Of a DNA stretch of 64,000 nucleotides, positions 1-12,663 are shown piece after piece (the stretch's first letter is position 1; the number at the start of each line of letters is the position of its first letter). The notes under the pieces are model-generated. The model saw only the letters and a program-made list of their open reading frames with translations, did not search any database and was not told where the DNA came from. Made by a program: the position numbers and the translations under genes. The DNA is from Epiperipatus broadwayi (lineage: Eukaryota; Onychophora; Udeonychophora; Euonychophora; Peripatidae): contig JAQFVV010012405.1 in assembly GCA_028023455.1 (NCBI GenBank), positions 11,344,423 through 11,408,422 of the forward strand, in the 5' to 3' direction.

Positions 1-839
1 TAAGCTTTGATAAAAAGAAATATATAAAGTAATCAAAGCTGACCTAGGAAAAATTTAGATAAGTAGAAAAACATTTAATTTTTATTTTATTTTTCCAAAA
101 CAATTAATGTTACTTTTCTAATAGTAAATAAAACATTTAAACAAAAAAAAAAAGATTAACAAACTAATCGGACCGAATGAAATGAAATTGCATTCAACTA
201 AATTTCAGTGCTTAGCACTGTTATGGGTAGAGGGGGTTGGGTGGCTGTTTTTGATAATTCAAAGGATCATCCAAAAGATGCATTACTCTGATCAAACAAA
301 CTTTATGTTTCCCACCTCCAACAAGTTTACGTTATTCTTAGCATTCTACATTAAATGTCCAAAACAAAACAAAAACAGTTTTGCTTTTTATTTACAAATG
401 TATGTTCTTCAACAAAGATTATGCTTTGTCTCATAGCTGTTCTCATTTAAACATGCATATTGGCATGAGTTTTGGAAAATGCTGTTAGGCCTACACTTTT
501 GAAATTATTTTCACCTTCCAACATGTGTAGGGCAAATCCAGAGCTGGCCTGACAATTATTACTATGCAATAGCATGTCAGGTAGGGTGTAACATCATTAC
601 TTTGAATCAACATTAAAGCAGTTATGGCCAGTTGAATTACATAACTCTCACATCATACGGTAGTGAAATGTGAAGTGCACGCAATTTTCATAGCATCGCA
701 AACAACATCAGCGTGCCATCTAGGCCTGCTTAATGGCTAATATGAACAGAACTGTTCTATATGCTGTGACTTTGACCATGTAAATGGCATATGTCTGTGT
801 TTATGCACAGAAACAGCACTCCCACACAATGTACAGTGC
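1..839. other. Unrecognised sequence, no gene supported
   Basis: AT-rich sequence with a somewhat less AT-rich part from about 440 to 840. I see no domain-bearing reading frame, RNA gene or repeat family here. The 84-residue frame at 182-436 has no recognisable motif and looks like chance. Confidence 0.4.
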
Positions 840-2760
840 ATAATTTACAACTACCAATTATTACAAATGAAGAATATAAATTATTAATAATCTATTTTGA
901 ACAGAAATTTTTTTAAAACTACAATATTATATTTTTGATTAACGTAAATTTAACCTGAAGGTATTTACAAACTTAGCTAGTTCATAATCAGTGCATTAGT
1001 AACATAAACTGTGAAAATATTATAATATTGTTAAAAATATTTTAAAAGTAAACATTTTAACGCATGCATAATTGGATGGATTTAAGAAAAAAAATTTTTT
1101 CTTTCACATTTTAAAAACAAATAACATATAAGGAAGATTTTGATGATTTTTGAAAACAAAAATAATCTCCCCAGCAAAGATGATGTGCATTTTTTTTTGG
1201 GGGGGGTACAATTTTATTATTTTAATATTTTCAGAAATAAAATGTGAATACTTAGAATGTAATTCTTTAATATTTGAATACAAGTATAATTTATATACTT
1301 GAGGTTTAGATGTCATTATAGGGGATTTGAACACATGGGCATAACAATAATATTTGCATCAATAAGGAATAAGGGTGTTCTGTATCAGATTTTCAATGGT
1401 ATGAATGGCTGAAGAGTTGGAATGTGAAATATATTGAAGCCTGTCTTTTAAAGTTTGAAGATTTACTTTCTTAACATGAAACAAGCACTGATTATATATA
1501 TGTGTGTGAGGTATATGTTGATTTGGACTGACTGATGAGTGCTTGATCAGTATAAAATACAAATATTGATCATTTATCTTTTTCACATGTGAGTGGTCAT
1601 GTGTATTGGTTGCATTGAGATAGAGTGAATAGCTAAAAGGAGCTTAAAAGTGTGTGTTGAAATCCCCTCTATTTAAATTAACCTTTTTTAAAGAAAAATA
1701 TCTATCAAATGAAGTCAAATTTATTATTTTCTGATAAGTAATAATGGTTTAATCATAAAATTGGTGTTGAATGTTCACAGAAAGTAAAAACAAAGAACAC
1801 TGACAGCTTGTGACAGGATTAAAAATCAAAAGTGTATGTTGCTACACTATTATTCTATATATGCAGTTGGTATTTAAAAATAGAAGATGACTTCTAGCAT
1901 AATATTAACAAAGAAATCTGTAGCACGTGGATCACTTTGCCTTATAAAAATGGTAGCTAATATGACATTACTTGCACTGTATTAGTATAATTTGAGATAC
2001 TGTAAAAATTACAAAGCAATTTTAATAACTGAAGCAGCATTTGATAGATTTATCATAGATAAACAACCATTTCTATTTTAAATACAAATTTCAATTTTAA
2101 AAAATCCCTTTATTTTATGATGTCATTCCACTCTACCAACCCCACAATGTCTAAAATGATCTTTGTTGTCATTACAAACTCATTTTTTCAATTTTTGTAA
2201 AGTTCAAGTAGTCTACTATAATTTTTTTATTTACAGAAGTATATTTCTACCAGATCAAGTATAGAATAAAGGTTTAATACTAAACTCAAAAGTTGAAAGC
2301 TTACAAAAAGTCTCATCAGAGAAAACAATTAAGTGTCACACTGTCAGATAGTCAAACTGAAGTCTATTTATATAAAAAGTTAAATACTGCAAATTTAGGT
2401 TTAATTTAATTATGATATTTGATCAAAATTTAATTGAAAGAACCATATTTTAAAAATCATTAAAAGAATTTGCAATGGAATTAAATTTATTTTGAAATGT
2501 TTGTTTCATTTTTTTCTCTCGTCTAACAATTCTCTTTGATAAGTGAAAGTCAAACTATATAGAGATCTACAGTATTTAACTTTTTAAGGATTTTTTTTCT
2601 AGTGGATGAATTACGTTTATGATATACCTATTGTTTACTTTGGCTTTAACTCATCCTTTTCCAGCTATCTTTAATGCTATGCTATTTTTTTGAAATTATT
2701 TGAAGATAAAAAGTGAAACCAAAATATTATTGATTTATTAATTCAATTTTTTTTTATGAG
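840..2760 (+). repeat. Copy of a diverged long dispersed repeat
   Basis: Several blocks resemble blocks at 34.9-36.6 kb and 57-61.3 kb in the same internal order. Examples are the stretch around 865-900 (compare 36070-36110), 1690-1780 (compare 36470-36560), about 2165-2345 (compare 34960-35160 and 59735-59950), and the regularly spaced tract at 2660-2760 ending near a TTGATTTATTAATTCAA motif (compare 33210-33300 and 60400-60490). The copy is interrupted by the hammerhead repeat at 1281-1680. There is no coding potential. Similarity was judged by eye and the limits are uncertain. Confidence 0.45.
1281..1680 (+). repeat. Family A hammerhead-bearing repeat with inverted 3' fragment
   Basis: Positions 1281-1335 are a minus-strand piece of the family A 3' end (ending in ggggatttgaacac). 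A plus-strand unit follows from about 1336 (gacaataat-like start) to about 1680. The unit carries the hammerhead-like core CTGATGA at 1532-1538, a stem II-like hairpin, a decayed GAAA (AAAA) and the 3' stem I strand TTGAT near 1565. Related copies lie at 12985, 17551-18210, 31500-32245, 40697-40995, 48865 and 58155. The 75-residue minus-strand frame here is not a gene. Confidence 0.6.
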
Positions 2761-3726
2761 ATATCAATAATATTGTGTACTGCTGTAGGTGCGTGCTGGA
2801 TCTATGGTTTATCAGTATCTTAAACAAACATTATATAATGTATAATAACCATGTATCATTAAAAAATAGTTACAACAGACAATTTTAGCTAACAATAGTA
2901 AAAAATCATAATGTAAGATACCAATTTTCACTTTAAAATGTCCATCTTATACCAAGCCATTTTCATTCTAGTTGCACTTGTTGTAACTTTATACAGTTTT
3001 ATTATTTTATTGCTTACCCCTTTCTTGTTATACTCCATGCTAGGTGCATACAATTTATTTTTTGTTCGTATCTATGTAATCCATGTTATCAATAACTCTA
3101 TATGTTTAATTTAATTTTCATTATAATTATAATATTTTTTATGGTTAACTCTTATAAACTATAGTTATGGTTATAATCAATCTATAGAGATTCTATGATA
3201 AGTAAAAAAAACTTACTAAGTCTTGTTAACAAAAACAGTATTTGCTGGAAGTCTTAGACCAATTATACCAAAAGTATTTTCAAGTGAACTTCACTTTTTA
3301 TGGATAAAATTTAATATAATCCAATGTAATAAGTATTTTTTAGTTCATTAATATTCTGAAATATATATATTTCTAATTTTTGAAAACACGTGATTTGCAA
3401 TGAAAGACACACAAATTTGGGTTATATTTTTAAATCAATATTAATAAAGATAATTAATATTCAAATGCTTTTAAAATATTTTTCTCATTTTATTTTTATT
3501 TCAAAATACATATGTAATGTAAATATAATAAAAAATACATTTTTTACACAAATATGCTAATAAATTATATTAGGATAACATAAAAACAATCTTAAAATAG
3601 CACATAGATGGAACAACTAGTGTTGGATTAATATACATTTTGTCTTTTGTAGAGTTTATGTGCAATTCCCTAATTACTTTGTATAGTAATTACACAACTT
3701 ATGTTTAACTTTTTTGTGTTGTTTAC
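2761..3726. other. AT-rich sequence without recognised features
   Basis: I see no gene, RNA or convincing repeat. It probably continues the diverged long repeat to the left. Confidence 0.3.
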
Positions 3727-4225
3727 ATCACCCCTGCACACTTTCTTATTTCATCCATCCATCTCACATGTGGTCTCTTTCTGGGGCTTTTACAATCTCT
3801 TCGAATTCAGTTTAAGATTTCAATTGCCCATCTATTATCATCTCTACTAGCAATATGTCCAGCCCAACTCCACTTCAGTCTTTTAATTTTTTTAATGAGG
3901 TCAATAACACTTGTTTGTTCTCTTACCGATATATTGCATTTTCTATCTCTTCTTGTTACTCCTAACTTGCATCTCTCCATACTTCTTTGAGTGGTCTGAA
4001 GTCTCTGTATTGCTCTTCTATTAAGTGTCCAAGTCTTAGATCCATAAGTAAGAACTGGTAAAACACATTTATTAAAAACTTTATGAGATGGATGGATGAA
4101 ATAAGAAAGTGTGCACGAGTGATGTGGAGAAGAAAAACTAAAGATCAAAGAAGATGGTTTGAACTTGGAGAGATATTCATCCTGAAGTGAAATGATAATG
4201 GTTGATGATGATGATGATATTGTTT
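3727..4225 (-). pseudogene. RTE-like LINE 3' end with 5' inversion
   Basis: Positions 3727-4081 read on the minus strand as the C-terminal part of a LINE reverse-transcriptase polyprotein. The frame at 3807-4148 contains FNKCVLPVLTYGSKTWTLN, then a QRLQTTQRSMERC segment and GVTRRDRKCNISVREQT, followed by a conserved WSWAGHIASRDDNRW stretch. This C-terminal region is typical of RTE-type or related non-LTR polyproteins. From about 4082 the same element resumes on the plus strand (DEIRKC, MWRR and RRW-type coding) and ends in a (GAT)n tail at 4200-4220. The two halves meet head to head and overlap in content, the pattern expected of twin priming (5' inversion). The element is a dead 3' fragment only a few hundred bases long. 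The family name is inferred from the protein text. Confidence 0.75.
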
Positions 4226-5194
4226 TTGGACTAAAGTTGTTATACTGACTTCTAAGCTTCTATTAATAGACACAATTTTTGTTATAAAGTGGATTAGGGA
4301 TGACAAACTGATTTACGAGGGTTTACTAATAGTCATAATTTTTGTTATAATTTTTAAGTATAATAATGACATATTAACTTTTTATGCTTTTTCTCTCCAA
4401 AACTATAAACAAAAGTCTGCTTGGTTATATGCAAAAATGTCCATTTATTTCTAAAGAACAATTTTCTGCATTAGATGCTCAATAAAACTAGATTTTAATT
4501 TTTCCACTAGATGTGATGCTGAATGATCTAGCACTATAATTGTGCATAGAATTTTTTTCATTTTCAACTATCTATGGAATTTGTCAATGAAAAAATAGTC
4601 ATATATCACATGACCTCATTTCTTTTTCATGCTGGCTTTGAGTTGATATTTTTAGATCTAGTGTCTAAAACTACCCTATTGCCTCATTGAAAAGTGCCAA
4701 AGCATGAAACCATTGGTCTGGGATTTGGGTGTGGTTTCTTATAAAGATATTTTAAATGCTTTCTCTTGCTAAGCATTTATCACAAAGCTTATTGAGCCAT
4801 TAGCAAAACCCTTTGTTTATATCTATAGAATTTGCTTTACAATTTTGCATTTACTTGATGACAAAAATATGTTTTTTTATTAATATTAGTTCTATTTAAA
4901 ATATATAAATGTCAGCAACTTTCTGAAAAGTTAATTCAAATGGATCAAAAACTGTGGCTTTATTAGAAGTTGCAAAGATGACTTTGACATTTAGAAAATT
5001 AAATTTGACTTTTGAGTGAAAAAAGGGACTTTATAAAAAAGAATTTATTTGTATTGACGTAAAATTAAATAAATATTTGTTTCTTAGTAAGTTTGTGATA
5101 TATACATTTGGCTTTTAGTTGAAAATATTTATTTTTTAATAAAAAACAAAAACAAAATCACTCTTTCCTTTATTTTGCTTTAATATCTTATAAA
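4226..5194. other. AT-rich sequence without recognised features
   Basis: No gene, structured RNA or repeat family was identified. Only short chance frames are present. Confidence 0.35.
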
Positions 5195-5730
5195 TACAAT
5201 TTATCCAAACAACTTTGAACACTTTTTAGCAAAATCTTTTGTTGTACATATATACATATAACTTACATTTTGACTGTCCTGCAGTCTTCTTCATAGCTAT
5301 GATATAATGAACAAAATAAAATAAAATACATAACTATATAAATAATATAAAAAATGTACACAATAAAAACCTAAAAACAACATTAAATATATAACAATAC
5401 ATAATTAAACAGAAATAAATATAATCAAACTCAAATAAAATAATCCAGTTTTTATTTTGTATTTATATTGTATATTTTATTTTATATTAATGGGATTATT
5501 TTATTTGGGTTAGATTATATTTATTTCTATTTAATTATGTATTGTTATATATTTTATGTTGTTTTTAGTTTTTTATTGTTCATATTTTTATGGTATTATT
5601 TATATAGTTATGTATTTTATTTTATTCATTATATTATAACTCTGAAGAAGTCTGCAGGATAGTCAAAATGTGTACAATAAAGGATTTTGCTAAAAAGGGT
5701 TCAAAATGGTTTGGATAAATTGTTCTAATA
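5195..5730. mobile_element. Large palindromic (foldback) element
   Basis: The left arm (about 5195-5450) and right arm (about 5490-5730) are inverted copies of each other over some 240 bp. The termini read CAATTTATCCAAAC on the left and the reverse complement GTTTGGATAAATTG on the right. Near each end lies a GAAGAAG...GTC-type motif (plus strand at 5644, complement near 5285) like the 3' tails of PLEs. The 64-residue frame 5468-5662 falls inside the arm and is a by-product. Nothing encodes a transposase, so the element is non-autonomous. Confidence 0.75.
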
Positions 5731-6440
5731 AAAAAATTAGTTGGCTAAAACTTCACTTACATTTTCTACTATATATTATAATTATAAATGGACAAACTAA
5801 TTTGCATTCACATTTGCATATTTTATTAGTTAGCAACATTACATAAATGATTTATAACTTATGTTGGCCATGAATATGAGGGAAAACCTCGAAAGCGCTC
5901 GGCCCATTTAATTGTTTTGGTTTTTGCAGCTTCTTTGTCAGTGGGTAAATCGCTTTTATATGCTATGTTACATAAAAGAAATTTATGGTAGAATTTTTAT
6001 TAAAATACATTTTTTAAGCAGGCCAAAAAATGTCTCTTGTTTGATTGTGTATTTCTGTTTATAACTTGTTGTTTTTTTATTTAAAAGTTTATATATTATT
6101 TTTAAGATTACTTTTTATTTTTAAACTGGTAGTTTTAATAAAATTTTATAAAAATAAATATGTATAATGAAAAAGAAATATTTTTTTATTAAAAAAAAGC
6201 ATGAAGAAACAATGGTGTAGCTGGAAAATGACTTTTAAAATGTTAAACTTTTAATCATGCAATAATTATATATTTTAACTATCACTCTGTTTTATCTAAG
6301 GTTCACAAATATCTTGATATATTTTCATCACTTTAATTTTGCAATTAAAGGGACAAGGGTGACTGGGGATTTAAATATTTTCTACTAATTTGAAAATGTA
6401 TTAAACAGAAGTAGATTAAATATTAATATTCAGTACTATA
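5731..6440. other. AT-rich sequence, possible PLE tail relic
   Basis: Mostly featureless. A short motif TCGAAAGCGCTC at about 5889 also occurs at about 55509, downstream of a PLE endonuclease relic, so this could be the trace of another PLE 3' end. No coding sequence is left. Confidence 0.25.
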
Positions 6441-6730
6441 ATTCTACTAAACATCATATGATCACCATTTCTTATGTTTGCACATAACTGTTATTAACAC
6501 AGGCAAAACTATCCATACAGTAGTGTCACTCAGTGCTATCCAGAGTAATCAATGGATTCCAGAAGGCTTGTGCATAAAATCACCATCTAGTGCCTACTCA
6601 TAAACTAGTCTGGGAATATTGAATGAGTATGCACTAGATGGGGATTTTATGCACAAGCCTTCTGCATCCATTGATTACTCTGGCTGGCATTGAGTGGCAC
6701 TACTGTATGGAGAGTTTTGTCTGTACTATA
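6440..6730. mobile_element. Palindromic MITE, family 1
   Basis: Terminal inverted repeats of roughly 85-100 bp run inward from ACAGGCAAAACT (6499) and AGTTTTGTCTGT (6713-6724). They share the motif CTCTCCATACAGTA with copies at 36674, 56197 and the window's right edge (63970). The flank to the left (about 6450-6498) also resembles sequence left of the 56.2-kb copy, so the true element may be longer. No ORF; non-autonomous. Confidence 0.8.
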
Positions 6731-7379
6731 ATTCTAGAAGCAAATATACATATTAATTTTTAATAGCTTTAGTTTTAAATTAATAATTTGTTAATTAATT
6801 AAGGTATTACAATATAATAATTTATTATTTAGTATCTAATATTTATTTTTAAATAGTTTAACTTTTAACAAATATATAGGAATGGGTAGAAATTTTAAGC
6901 AGGAGATCAATCCATTACTGACATTATTACGTCTTTATTTTCTGTCATTATATTCATAATTTTACCATTTGTCACTGTATGGTTTGTGTGTGATCATACC
7001 TGCTACAAATTAGAGTTAATTAAATTTCATTTGTGACACAGGTAAGTGCAATGGCCTGAATCTGCTGGCAAGACTGCAGTAACTTTAGGGTGACCAAATT
7101 CAACTAACTTCACTGTGAATCTGAAAAAATAAATTTGTTAGCAGGTTCTTACAAAAACTAATTTTTATATCATTAATGTTTTATTTCTTGAAAAAAACAA
7201 CAACTTTAATATCCAGAAAGGAGGTTTCGATTTGAAATGAACATTAAGTGGTAAAAGAACAATTTGAGCTAATTGTATGTAAATCTTTTATTTATTTAAC
7301 AGCTCTTTATATATTTTTTGTTCTTCACATCTAATATTAAAGTTAAATTGTAAATGTTTTGTTTCACTGTACATAGATA

Positions 7380-7990
7380 TCATCATAATCATTTCTAACA
7401 TTATTCATCCATTGTTTAATGACGATCTCATCAATTTTAATTTATTCTCTTAGTCTATATCTTCACTTAATCTCATCAGTCTAACAAAATTGCTTGTCTC
7501 ATTTATCTCATATATTGTCTTTTCCCCATCATTTACAATCTTTTGGAATCCAGTTTAAAACTTCAACTGTCCATTTATTAACATCTCTTTTAGTAATATG
7601 TTTAGCCATCTCCATCTTAGTCTTTTAATTTTTTCAATAATGTTAGTGATAATTGTTTCTTTTCTCATCTACACATTTTCCTTTTAATTTATCTTTGTTA
7701 TTCTCAGCATCCATCTCTTGGTATTTCACTATGTGCTCTGAAGTCTTTATGTGTTTTATGATGCGTCCAAGTCTAACAGCGGTATAGCAAATCTATTAAG
7801 ACTATTTTCAAACACTAAATATATTTTCTTTTAAAGTTCTTTCTATCAAAAGCACTCAATCTAAATTTGAATTCTATGATTAATTTTATCCATAATGTTT
7901 CAATCTGTATTAAAACTTCAGCTCTTACAATAATGTCGAGTGAATATGATCTTTCTAGATGGTACTGAACTTTCATTAATAGATCTAGGA
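7380..7990 (-). pseudogene. Very old RTE-like LINE relic
   Basis: Read on the minus strand, this aligns by eye with the LINE C-terminal region seen at 3807-4148. It shows the same order of blocks (gatgat-type tail at 7380-7395, a block like the LINE segment encoding the conserved WSWAGHIA stretch around 7590-7625, and a block like TQRSMERC around 7700-7745). All frames are broken by stops and indels. It is older than the other LINE pieces in the window. Confidence 0.5.
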
Positions 7991-8519
7991 CAACCCTATG
8001 GTTGATATGCTCATCGACTGCACAGGTAGATTTTAACGTCCATTAGCCTATAGAGATGTGTTTAAACACAAACCGTGATTGTCGATTCCATGGTTATAGT
8101 GGCAGCATCTCAGAACTTAATATAAACACTAAAGAATTTATCTCCTAGTTGAAATTTTTACAAGCTTATTGACGACATTTTGTTAATAGTTAAGCCGTCT
8201 TAAAAAACCCACATACTAAAAAAAAAAATCGGATTCTACACCTATTTGCTCGCAAATTTTATATTGTAAATTATATTGCAATCTGTTTTTCTGTAACTCT
8301 ATACTATATTTTTTTAAAAATATAAATTAAACATATTTTCTTTTTTTATTGAAAGTGCGTTATTACACTGTTGATAAATAATATGATATAAGCTTCTTTG
8401 TTATTACTACTTTATTTTAAACTTAGGGCATCTTTCATTCTTATTTTATATATAAAAAATTCTTATTATTTACAAAATCTTCACAAACTTTGTTAGAATT
8501 CTTTATAGTCTGACGACTT

Positions 8520-9060
8520 AGTTAAAGGTCGGATTCCAACATTATCAACGACAATTGTTAGCAATGTGCGCAGATAATGTTTCTCAGAGTATTCCATCAG
8601 CCATCTTTTTTCACTCAAGTTATAAGCACTACTCCTCAACACATATTTGAAATTCAAAGAGCGCTAAGCAAAAAAGGGAGGGATTCTTACTTCAAGCGAA
8701 TCAATAGAGAAAGACTAACTAATAGGTGGGGCGTAGCCAAACTGTCTGCTGCATTGATATTTGGCGCCAGCGACTACTGCAGCAACAAAATACTATCGAC
8801 ACCCTTGCCACAGACGGATTACCCTCAACTTAATCCGCTCGGCCGCTGGCGGCCGAGCCCGCACTAAAATGCATCCACAAATAACGGAATATAATAAAGA
8901 GAGAGCAGCAGGAAGGACTGACAGAAATAGTAGAAGATTTGGGCTTTTTAATTACGGTAACAATATTAAAAAGGTCCAAGTAGGAACTTCCAGTTCTGGG
9001 GTTAAAGATCATCTGTTGAGGGGTGCGGTTAATGCGTTAAAGGCGTATTAATTTTTTAAA
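8520..9060 (+). other. GC-rich, CpG-containing patch; possible exon or 5' end
   Basis: This is the only sizeable stretch here with many CpGs and a base composition well above the AT-rich surroundings. It has two overlapping plus-strand frames of 96 codons (8577-8867 from ATG; 8761-9051 with no ATG near its start), neither with a domain I recognise. The second ends in a plausible, non-repetitive peptide (RRFGLFNYGNNIKK followed by VQVGTSSSGVKDHLL). A perfect 9-bp GC hairpin with a 2-nt loop sits at 8838-8857. It could be a host exon, a promoter/5' UTR island, or the GC-rich part of an unknown element. Both frames and the boundary are unproven. Confidence 0.35.
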
Positions 9061-10437
9061 TATTGAGAAAATAATATAAAAATGCTAGCAGCTGTAAAGA
9101 AAAATAATTATTTTTTAAAGAAAAAAAACCAGTTAAGGCGGTCATAGACTTAATTAATTTTATAGAGCTATGTTTACTTTTATATTACGAAAAGTGACTA
9201 TATCGAGTTTCAAGTGAAAAGTTAAAATCTCTTTTCAATAGGGGATAAAAAGAAAAGCTCTCCAAATATTTTCAAAGTGATATTTATTTATTTTGACCAG
9301 AAAATTTAAAATAAGCAATTGAATTCTACAAACATAGGACAAATTTTAAAATGTAATAACGAATTTGATTTATTTAAGAACCGGTTGTTGTTTTTCTTAT
9401 ATATAATAAGTTTTAAACGTATGAATGTGTGCGATCTTTTTTATTTAAATCTCTATATATGACTGTGTGTGTATATATATATGCATTTATCGTATGAATG
9501 TAGGTAGATATACATTCTAATTTAATATATATGTAAACAACTTCTTGTAGTGATAACGTCTTTATTTTTTTCTATGAAACAAACGATTTTGGGGTAATAA
9601 AAATTATTTAACAAAATTATAAACTAGCATAAAATTGAGTTACGTTAAATTATTAAAATTTTTAATTCATTTATATTATTTTCACAGTAAATCAACATAA
9701 TTATTATTATTATATAATGAAAATATAATATTTTGAATAAAACATGCTTTCTTATTTGTCAAAATTCAAAATATTGAAACAAATTGTTAATGAAAAGCTA
9801 TAAAAGTCATTTAGAATTTATAGTAATATCCACGCATTTTCAATATTATTGTCACATTGTGTTTTTCAATTATAAATTTTTAAATTCATTATTTGATTAT
9901 TGTTTTATTTGACTATCTTAAAGGAAGTTACAAACGCACATAAAGAAAGCTACATAAGCTAAGAAATACATAGATATTATTTTGTCTATATATATGTAAG
10001 TCATTCAAGTATCTAAATAACTAAATTTAAAATGTTAAAATGTTTATATGTACATTTAACGGTTAATATTTATAAAAAAACATTCAATATAAAAAGTGAA
10101 TTTATTAAAAAAAAATTTAAAAAATAAATAAATTTAGATTTGTTAGTTTTTAGCACCCTCTGGTGAGGCAATATTCAGACGGAAATGTATTCTTTTACTG
10201 AATTTCTATTAAGAAGCATTAAAAAAGACAAGTTTTATATTGCATCTTTCAAGGCACGTAATTGCTTTATTGAAGGTATGTTTAAAAAAATATAAATGCA
10301 GATCATTATCATTATTAATAAAGATTATAAATATGCATGGATATTGGTGTCAAATATAACTATGTTCACTATTAATGCGTTTTATTAGATTTCTAAAATC
10401 GTAGTAGTAATAATAATTGGCATTCAGTAAAGTATGT
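9061..10437. other. AT-rich sequence without recognised features
   Basis: No gene or repeat family was identified. A short open stretch after a TTTTTAG acceptor-like site at about 10154 is too short to call. Confidence 0.3.
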
Positions 10438-10655
10438 AGTTGGGGATCATAGATCTTTTTTACATGTCTTTGATCTTATATTTATGATCACATCCCTTCA
10501 CAAAGTGTTAAAAGTTAATAGAAACCAGTCCCCACCATGCATGAGAGTGTTGTAGTAAAAATTGCACTAATGAACGACTAACAAAAATTATTAATACTTT
10601 CATTAAATAATTTGTGTCAAAGTTGTTAGAGCAGCACATTTGATTAAACTGTATT
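10438..10655 (+). repeat. Family B hammerhead repeat, 3' portion
   Basis: Begins at about the point where family B copies would be cut by the hammerhead (ttggggatcatagatc) and runs through the family B body to agcagcacatttgatt. The hammerhead core itself is absent. It is followed by a tetranucleotide array and then by a further family B copy in the same orientation. Confidence 0.6.
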
Positions 10656-10660
10656 AATTT

Positions 10661-11250
<590 letters not shown>

Positions 11251-11278
11251 TCTGTTGACACTTTTATGGTTTTTGCAG

Positions 11279-11549
11279 CTAGATTTGTTTAAGCATTTAT
11301 TTTTATAGTGCTATGTTTTATAAATTGTAATACATTAAAGATCAGCCTTTTCAAGCTATTGTGCATGCACTTTTTACGAGTGTTAATAATATATGATATA
11401 TAAGCATTTGGGTTGGAAAGAATAAGTGGATTCATTTTATTCTTTCCTAAATACTATATCTTGTGTTGGGAGTGAAAGTATTCCTTTATTATTACAACTC
11501 GTAAAAAGTGCCTGCACAATATCTTGAAAAGACTGATCTAGATTTGTTT
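11279..11549. mobile_element. Palindromic MITE, family 2
   Basis: Inverted repeats of about 43 bp begin AGATCAGCCTTTTCAAG at 11339 and end with their complement at 11539, each containing ACTTTTTACGAGT or its complement. A direct repeat CTAGATTTGTTT lies at 11279-11290 and 11538-11549, suggesting the inserted unit may be larger (about 11291-11537). No coding capacity. Confidence 0.7.
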
Positions 11550-12021
11550 GTAGATTATGGCATGGTAATGTAAATATGTGTACATTATATATTTTAGATT
11601 ATTAATATTGTCCTAAAATAATAGTATCAATACTTATAAATTATTAATCAGTGAAACATTTTAAAAGCCATATATTTTATTTATGTTCTTTATTTAATTA
11701 AATAAGATATTTTCTAACTGCATTAAAATAAAATGCTTAAGTGAATAAAATCTAGAACAGTTTGATTAATGTTTAGATGGTGATTCTATTAAACTCATAA
11801 TTCCTCATGATACTGAAAATTAGAATGCAAATATGATGATTAGAGAACAACAATAGTCACATGGTTAGTTGCCTAATAGATTTGTGATGTTCAAATATAC
11901 AATTAGCCCCATTCAATAGATCAAACAGATTTTTTTTAAAACTTTATTTGAATGAAAAATCTGCAATGTATTACTGAGAAACAATCAGGTTACAACATTA
12001 ATGAAAAATAATATGAATTGA

Positions 12022-12135
12022 TAAGGTTTTTTTTTCCATATGTCAAAGCATCGGCTGGGAAGCAAACCCGTGACAACTGTCTGCAAGCAACTTAGCAAAG
12101 TGGCTGCGCTGACCTCTCGGCTACCAATGCTTGAC
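12022..12135 (-). mobile_element. Short tRNA-derived SINE, copy 1
   Basis: Read on the minus strand, it begins with GCATTGGTAGCCGAGAGGTC (acceptor 5' strand plus D-arm/A-box) and has an anticodon-like arm with TTTGCTAA. A long variable region follows, then GGGTTTGCTTCCC (T-arm/B-box-like) and CCGATGC closing the acceptor. A short TTTGACATATGG tail and an A-run come next. It looks like a class II (Ser or Leu type) tRNA. It is flanked by the target-site duplication ATGAATTGA (12013-12021 and 12136-12144). It is only about 110 bp in all, with no LINE-like 3' body. The minus-strand 61-residue frame across it is spurious. Confidence 0.8.
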
Positions 12136-12663
12136 ATGAATTGAAAATGTTTTCTAATCAGATTGTGCAACTATTCAAAAAGAAGAACTAACTGATCTGA
12201 AATTACAGAGTTCTTCCTATGCTCTATTATAAACATAAATAACATGTAGGAGTCAAAAGAGTTTCTTCAAATATTAATGAAAATGGCCACGAAGACATCT
12301 GGAAGTTAAGACAAAAACTATTAGGGGAAGAAGAAGGAACTTAATGGCTGCTGAATATTACTGTCTATTTCCAATGCATACTAATGTATACTTAAGGCTA
12401 AATACCCATAAATCCTGATCTACTATATCAAGATACAGATACTATAAGACATCTAAGAATGAATAATGGAACTATTAATTATTAATGATCTAATCTTAGT
12501 TAATCTTCCACACAATATAATAGTAGCCATAAGAAGTATCAGTAACTATTTATAAACTGTAAATAATTTCTAACTTATTTTTTATAATACTGAACTGAAA
12601 AATAGTTTTTGTAATAAGTGATATTAATTTATATCTAAAAGGCATAATTCTGTTTTATTTTAG

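Noticed and set aside
7020-7050. Strong donor-like site CACAG then GTAAGTG at about 7040
   Set aside because: All three frames upstream hit stops close to the site, so no coding exon can end there; a non-coding exon cannot be excluded.
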